Assembly: GCA_947598455.1 (NCBI GenBank)
Contig: CANQFI010000062.1
Coordinates: 1-9,799, forward strand
DNA length: 9,799 nt
Source of the DNA: an uncultured Bacilli bacterium
Lineage (GTDB): Bacteria > Bacillota_I > Bacilli_A > RF39 > UBA660
Direction of reading: 5' to 3'
Below the pieces are notes generated by a model, which worked only from the letters and a program-made list of their open reading frames with translations, was not told where the DNA came from and made no database searches. Of the stretch, positions 8,301 through 9,799 are shown piece by piece (the first letter of the stretch is position 1; each line of letters opens with the position of its first letter). The position numbers and the translations under genes were made by a program.

Positions 8301-8981
8301 ATTTTTAGTACTATCTTTTTCTAATGTATTTAGTAAAAATTTTTCTTCACCAAAAACATTTAAGATATCTTCATTAGAAGATAAACCTAAAGCTCTTAAA
8401 AAAGCGGTAATTGTTACTTTACGAGTTCTATCAATACGAACATAGTAAATATCTCTTGCATCTAGTTCATATTCTAACCAAGTACCTTTGTTAGGTATTA
8501 TTTCACCAGATATGATTTTACGTCCGTTTTTATCGATTTCTTTTTTATAGTAAACAGATGGACTTCTTACTAATTGAGAAACGATAACACGTTCAGCACC
8601 ATTAATAATGAATGTACCAGCTTCAGTCATTAATGGTAAATCACCTAGGAATATTTCTTGTTCCTTTACTTCACCTGTTTCATGAATAAATACACGAGCT
8701 TGAACTTTTAATGGAGCTGCATAGTTAACCATACGCTCTTTAGCTTCTTTTACTGTGTATCTAGGTGATTCAAAATAATAATCACCTAGTTCAAGGGAAA
8801 TATTACCAGTGAAACTTTCTACAGGAAATAAATCTTCAAATACTTCCTTAATTCCTTCATCTAGAAATCTTTGGTATGATTTCTTTTGAATTTCTAATAA
8901 GTCTGTTAATTCAAAGGTGTTTTTGATCCTAGAGAATGTTTTTCTTTCTCTGTGATCACCAAATTTTGCCATTTTTGCCAT
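5376..8981 (-). CDS. rpoB: DNA-directed RNA polymerase subunit beta
   Basis: This is the beta subunit of RNA polymerase, 1201 residues from ATG 8981. Recognisable parts: the N-terminal protrusion/lobe from about residue 25; the fork and rifampicin-binding region at 456-487; the [19 protein letters not shown] block near 491-509; the active-site MSGRHGNKG at 907-915; and the C-terminal [19 protein letters not shown] block near 1043-1060 that anchors to beta'. A highly acidic tail of about 60 residues ends the protein. Two rifampicin contacts differ from the sensitive consensus: Lys462 and Asp475, at E. coli positions Gln513 and His526. A normally invariant Glu in WALEAYG is Tyr here. ATG 8981 is preferred over the GTG at 8993 because that GTG lies within the Shine-Dalgarno AGGGGTGA. 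The first two ATGs form a tandem ATGGCAAAA repeat. Transcription starts from the promoter at 9052-9080. Confidence 0.99.
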   Translation of the reverse strand: MAKMAKFGDHRERKTFSRIKNTFELTDLLEIQKKSYQRFLDEGIKEVFEDLFPVESFTGNISLELGDYYFESPRYTVKEAKERMVNYAAPLKVQARVFIHETGEVKEQEIFLGDLPLMTEAGTFIINGAERVIVSQLVRSPSVYYKKEIDKNGRKIISGEIIPNKGTWLEYELDARDIYYVRIDRTRKVTITAFLRALGLSSNEDILNVFGEEKFLLNTLEKDSTKNTDEALIEIYEKLRPGEPATLDSAKNQLITRFFDKFRYDLQKVGRYKFNKKLNVLERLLNQKIAEPIKDGKNVIVPEGTIITKDILESIRPLFEAGYGVHEVTINEELDEYNKVQEIKVYDKDDETIIHRIIGNDQTIDSRRLTISDIYASISYYLNLQYGIGYDDEIDHLGNRRVRQVGELIQTQFRVGMSRMERVIRERMTTQEIETVTPKTLINIRPVTACLKEFFGSSQLSKFMDQINPIAELTDKRRLSCLGPGGLSRERAGMEVRDVNPSHYGRICPIESPEGQNIGLITSLASYAKINEYGFIMTPYRKVVDTKLTDEIVYLTADEEADYYISQATLNIDEDNKIVDDKVIARLNGDTVMIEKEKVNFVDVAPNQIVSITTSCIPFLEHDDATRALMGANMQRQAVPLLTTEAPIVGTGMEYIAARDSGSTIVCKADGVVEYADGKKILVKTAGGEDTYYLANFERSNDASNINHHPLVKKGDKVHRGEVIADGPSTDNGELALGKNMLIAFMTCNGYNYEDAVVLNERLVKEDVYTSLHIEHYDIDCRDTKLGPEEITRDIPNVGEDARKNLDANGIVRIGTEVKDGDILVGKVTPKGVQELTSEEKLLHAIFGEKTREVRDTSLRVDHGAGGIVHDVKIYTKENSDELPAGVSKVVRVYIIQKRKIQVGDKMSGRHGNKGVISLILPEEDMPYLPDGTPVDIVLNPQGVPSRMNIGQILELHLGMAGKKLGLHYATPVFDGATMDDISAELKDAGIDPDGKTILYNGRTGEPFENRVSVGVMYMIKLHHMVDDKLHARSTGPYSMVTQQPLGGKAQFGGQRFGEMEVWALYAYGAAHVLQEILTVKSDDVVGRVKIYEAMVKGKTISQAGIPESFRVLLKEFQALGLDIQIINQNDELVDIQDLEHEDEEETVTVNEIGKEFDEIPEPEEPTEEYNPEEDEDEFEESLDDIEYPGDEVVEEEGENL
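5386..5395 (-). promoter_or_regulatory. Ribosome binding site of rpoC inside the rpoB 3' end
   Basis: AGGAAGGTGA on the minus strand ends 6 nt before ATG 5379 and lies within the last codons of rpoB. Together with the ATGA stop-start overlap it indicates translational coupling, which would help keep beta and beta' in equal amounts. Confidence 0.85.
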
Positions 8982-8989
8982 TTTTTGTT

Positions 8990-8997
8990 TCACCCCT
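8990..8997 (-). promoter_or_regulatory. Ribosome binding site that sets the rpoB start
   Basis: AGGGGTGA on the minus strand lies 8 nt before ATG 8981. The GTG contained in it (8993-8991) is in frame with rpoB and would add four residues, but a start codon inside its own Shine-Dalgarno site is not credible. Confidence 0.82.
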
Positions 8998-9051
8998 ATA
9001 CCTAATTTTTTGTTTGTTTATAGACAAAAAACAATATGCCACCAATTTATA

Positions 9052-9080
9052 ATTGTACGTGATGTAAAGTTTGTTGTCAA
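9052..9080 (-). promoter_or_regulatory. Promoter of the rpoB-rpoC operon, overlapping the methyltransferase stop codon
   Basis: On the minus strand a perfect -35 TTGACA (9080-9075) and a -10 TACAAT (9057-9052) are separated by exactly 17 bp. The -35 contains the TGA stop of the upstream methyltransferase gene (9079-9077). The start would be near 9045, giving a leader of about 65 nt. I see no strong hairpin or attenuator in that AT-rich leader. Confidence 0.82.
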
Positions 9081-9682
9081 TGTTTTTTGGCCTTTATAAT
9101 ATAAAAGCCCTTGCTTTTTTCGACTACTTCACATTTATAGTTTTCTTCTAAATGTTTCATAGTACTTTTTGCTCCTTGATCTTTTCTTATAACCATCCAG
9201 AGCTCACCACCCTCTTTAAGATAGTCTCTTGCTCCGTCTAAGATGCTGTAAACAATTTCTTTACCTGCTCTGATTGGGGGATTTGTTATAATTAAATCAT
9301 ATATATCAGTAACATTTTCATAAACGTTACTTTCTATCACTTGAACTAAGTTAGAAACACTGTTGGCTTCAGCATTCTTTTTAGCCAAATGTAGAGCTCT
9401 TCTATTAACATCGCACAAAGTTGCCTTTGTACCTAAAATTTTAGCCATAGATATTCCAAGTAAACCATATCCACAGCCGACATCTAATATATTTAAATTC
9501 TCATTATTATTTTTTTTATGTTCAAATAAAGTTTTTAACAATAAATTACTACCAAAATCAATTTTTTCTTTTGAAAAAACACCATTATCACTATAAAATA
9601 TTAAAGTTTCTTCTTTATATTTATAAATAATGGTTCTAAGTTCACTTTTCAAATCAGGGTTATTAGTAAAATATTGTTCCAA
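9077..9682 (-). CDS. ybxB: RsmC/YbxB-family class I SAM-dependent methyltransferase
   Basis: A 201-residue methyltransferase of the RsmC type, whose best-known member methylates N2 of a guanine in 16S rRNA (G1207 in E. coli). Motifs: the leading GVFSKEKIDFGSNLLL at about 34-49, typical of the C-terminal half of RsmC; SAM-binding motif I ILDVGCGYG at 65-73; acidic Asp91 in CDVN, expected to bind the ribose of SAM; catalytic NPPIRAGK at 134-141, the NPP motif of exocyclic-amine methyltransferases; and a C-terminal GFYIIKAKK strand. It is single-domain, the length of B. subtilis YbxB, which also lies directly upstream of rpoB. The start is TTG 9682: GGTGAT ends 3 nt upstream, and an in-frame stop closes the frame before any other start. 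The rRNA target is inferred from family. The gene has its own promoter; no rplL is visible in the 117 bp upstream. Confidence 0.9.
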   Translation of the reverse strand: MEQYFTNNPDLKSELRTIIYKYKEETLIFYSDNGVFSKEKIDFGSNLLLKTLFEHKKNNNENLNILDVGCGYGLLGISMAKILGTKATLCDVNRRALHLAKKNAEANSVSNLVQVIESNVYENVTDIYDLIITNPPIRAGKEIVYSILDGARDYLKEGGELWMVIRKDQGAKSTMKHLEENYKCEVVEKSKGFYIIKAKKH

Positions 9683-9685
9683 AGA

Positions 9686-9691
9686 ATCACC
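9686..9691 (-). promoter_or_regulatory. Ribosome binding site supporting the TTG start of the methyltransferase gene
   Basis: GGTGAT on the minus strand matches the downstream part of AGGAGGTGATC and lies 3 nt before TTG 9682, the normal register for this portion of the Shine-Dalgarno sequence. It is the main reason to accept a TTG start here. Confidence 0.7.
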
Positions 9692-9722
9692 AGTTTCTTT
9701 TTCTTAAGACATAATATAATTA

Positions 9723-9751
9723 ATTATATATTTATTAACTTAAAAAGTCAA
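9723..9751 (-). promoter_or_regulatory. Promoter of the methyltransferase gene
   Basis: On the minus strand TTGACT (9751-9746, five of six) and a perfect TATAAT (9728-9723) are 17 bp apart. The start would be near 9716, giving a leader of about 34 nt. The -10 lies inside a 16-bp AT palindrome (9714-9729). A weaker possible promoter lies further upstream, with TTGCAA at 9793-9788 and TACAAT at 9771-9766, spacer 16 bp. Confidence 0.72.
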
Positions 9752-9799
9752 TAAAAGTAATATTTATTGTACTGATTTTTGACAATTTTGCAAGTATTA

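Noticed and set aside
9001..9045. Attenuator or riboswitch in the rpoB leader
   Set aside because: Only weak AT pairing (T-rich against A-rich segments) is possible, with no stable hairpin or T run before the Shine-Dalgarno site.
9779..9784. Plus-strand TTGACA as the -35 of a divergent promoter
   Set aside because: The matching -10 would fall beyond the window edge, so it cannot be assessed.

Overview
The window is AT-rich DNA from a low-GC Gram-positive bacterium. It fits a Bacilli-type lineage such as Erysipelotrichia or Acholeplasma-like and other mollicute-related gut bacteria. The evidence is the gene order ybxB-like methyltransferase, rpoB, rpoC, the Shine-Dalgarno sites of AGGAGGTGATC type, and the Bacilli-like RpoB and RpoC sequences. 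UGA acts as a stop in rpoB, fic, the small antitoxin-like gene and the methyltransferase gene, so this is not a code-4 mycoplasma. The exact lineage is inference.

All intact genes lie on the minus strand. From the right edge leftwards they are: a methyltransferase of the RsmC/YbxB family (9077-9682) with its own promoter; a sigma-A-type promoter whose -35 box overlaps the methyltransferase stop codon; rpoB (5376-8981) and rpoC (1663-5379), coupled by an ATGA overlap; and an intrinsic terminator that begins inside the rpoC stop codon. Next comes a separately promoted two-gene module, a 58-residue antitoxin-like protein overlapping a Fic-domain protein (753-1572). The module ends in a bidirectional terminator. 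Beyond it is a badly decayed IS30-family transposase remnant on the plus strand (about 247-727). At the left edge a strong minus-strand promoter, with eight consecutive Gs in its spacer, fires out of the window into a gene of which only the first codons are visible.

The core block makes the beta and beta' subunits of RNA polymerase and probably an rRNA methyltransferase. The accessory block downstream of rpoC sits where many Bacilli carry the rpsL/rpsG ribosomal genes, so this lineage has rearranged or received insertions there.

The points most worth a second look are the G8 tract in the left-edge promoter spacer (a possible phase-variation switch), the two RpoB substitutions at classic rifampicin-resistance positions (Q513K and H526D in E. 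coli numbering), and the Fic module, whose small partner has only a degenerate form of the usual inhibitory motif. I saw no wholly new system. No tRNA, rRNA or CRISPR array was recognised.
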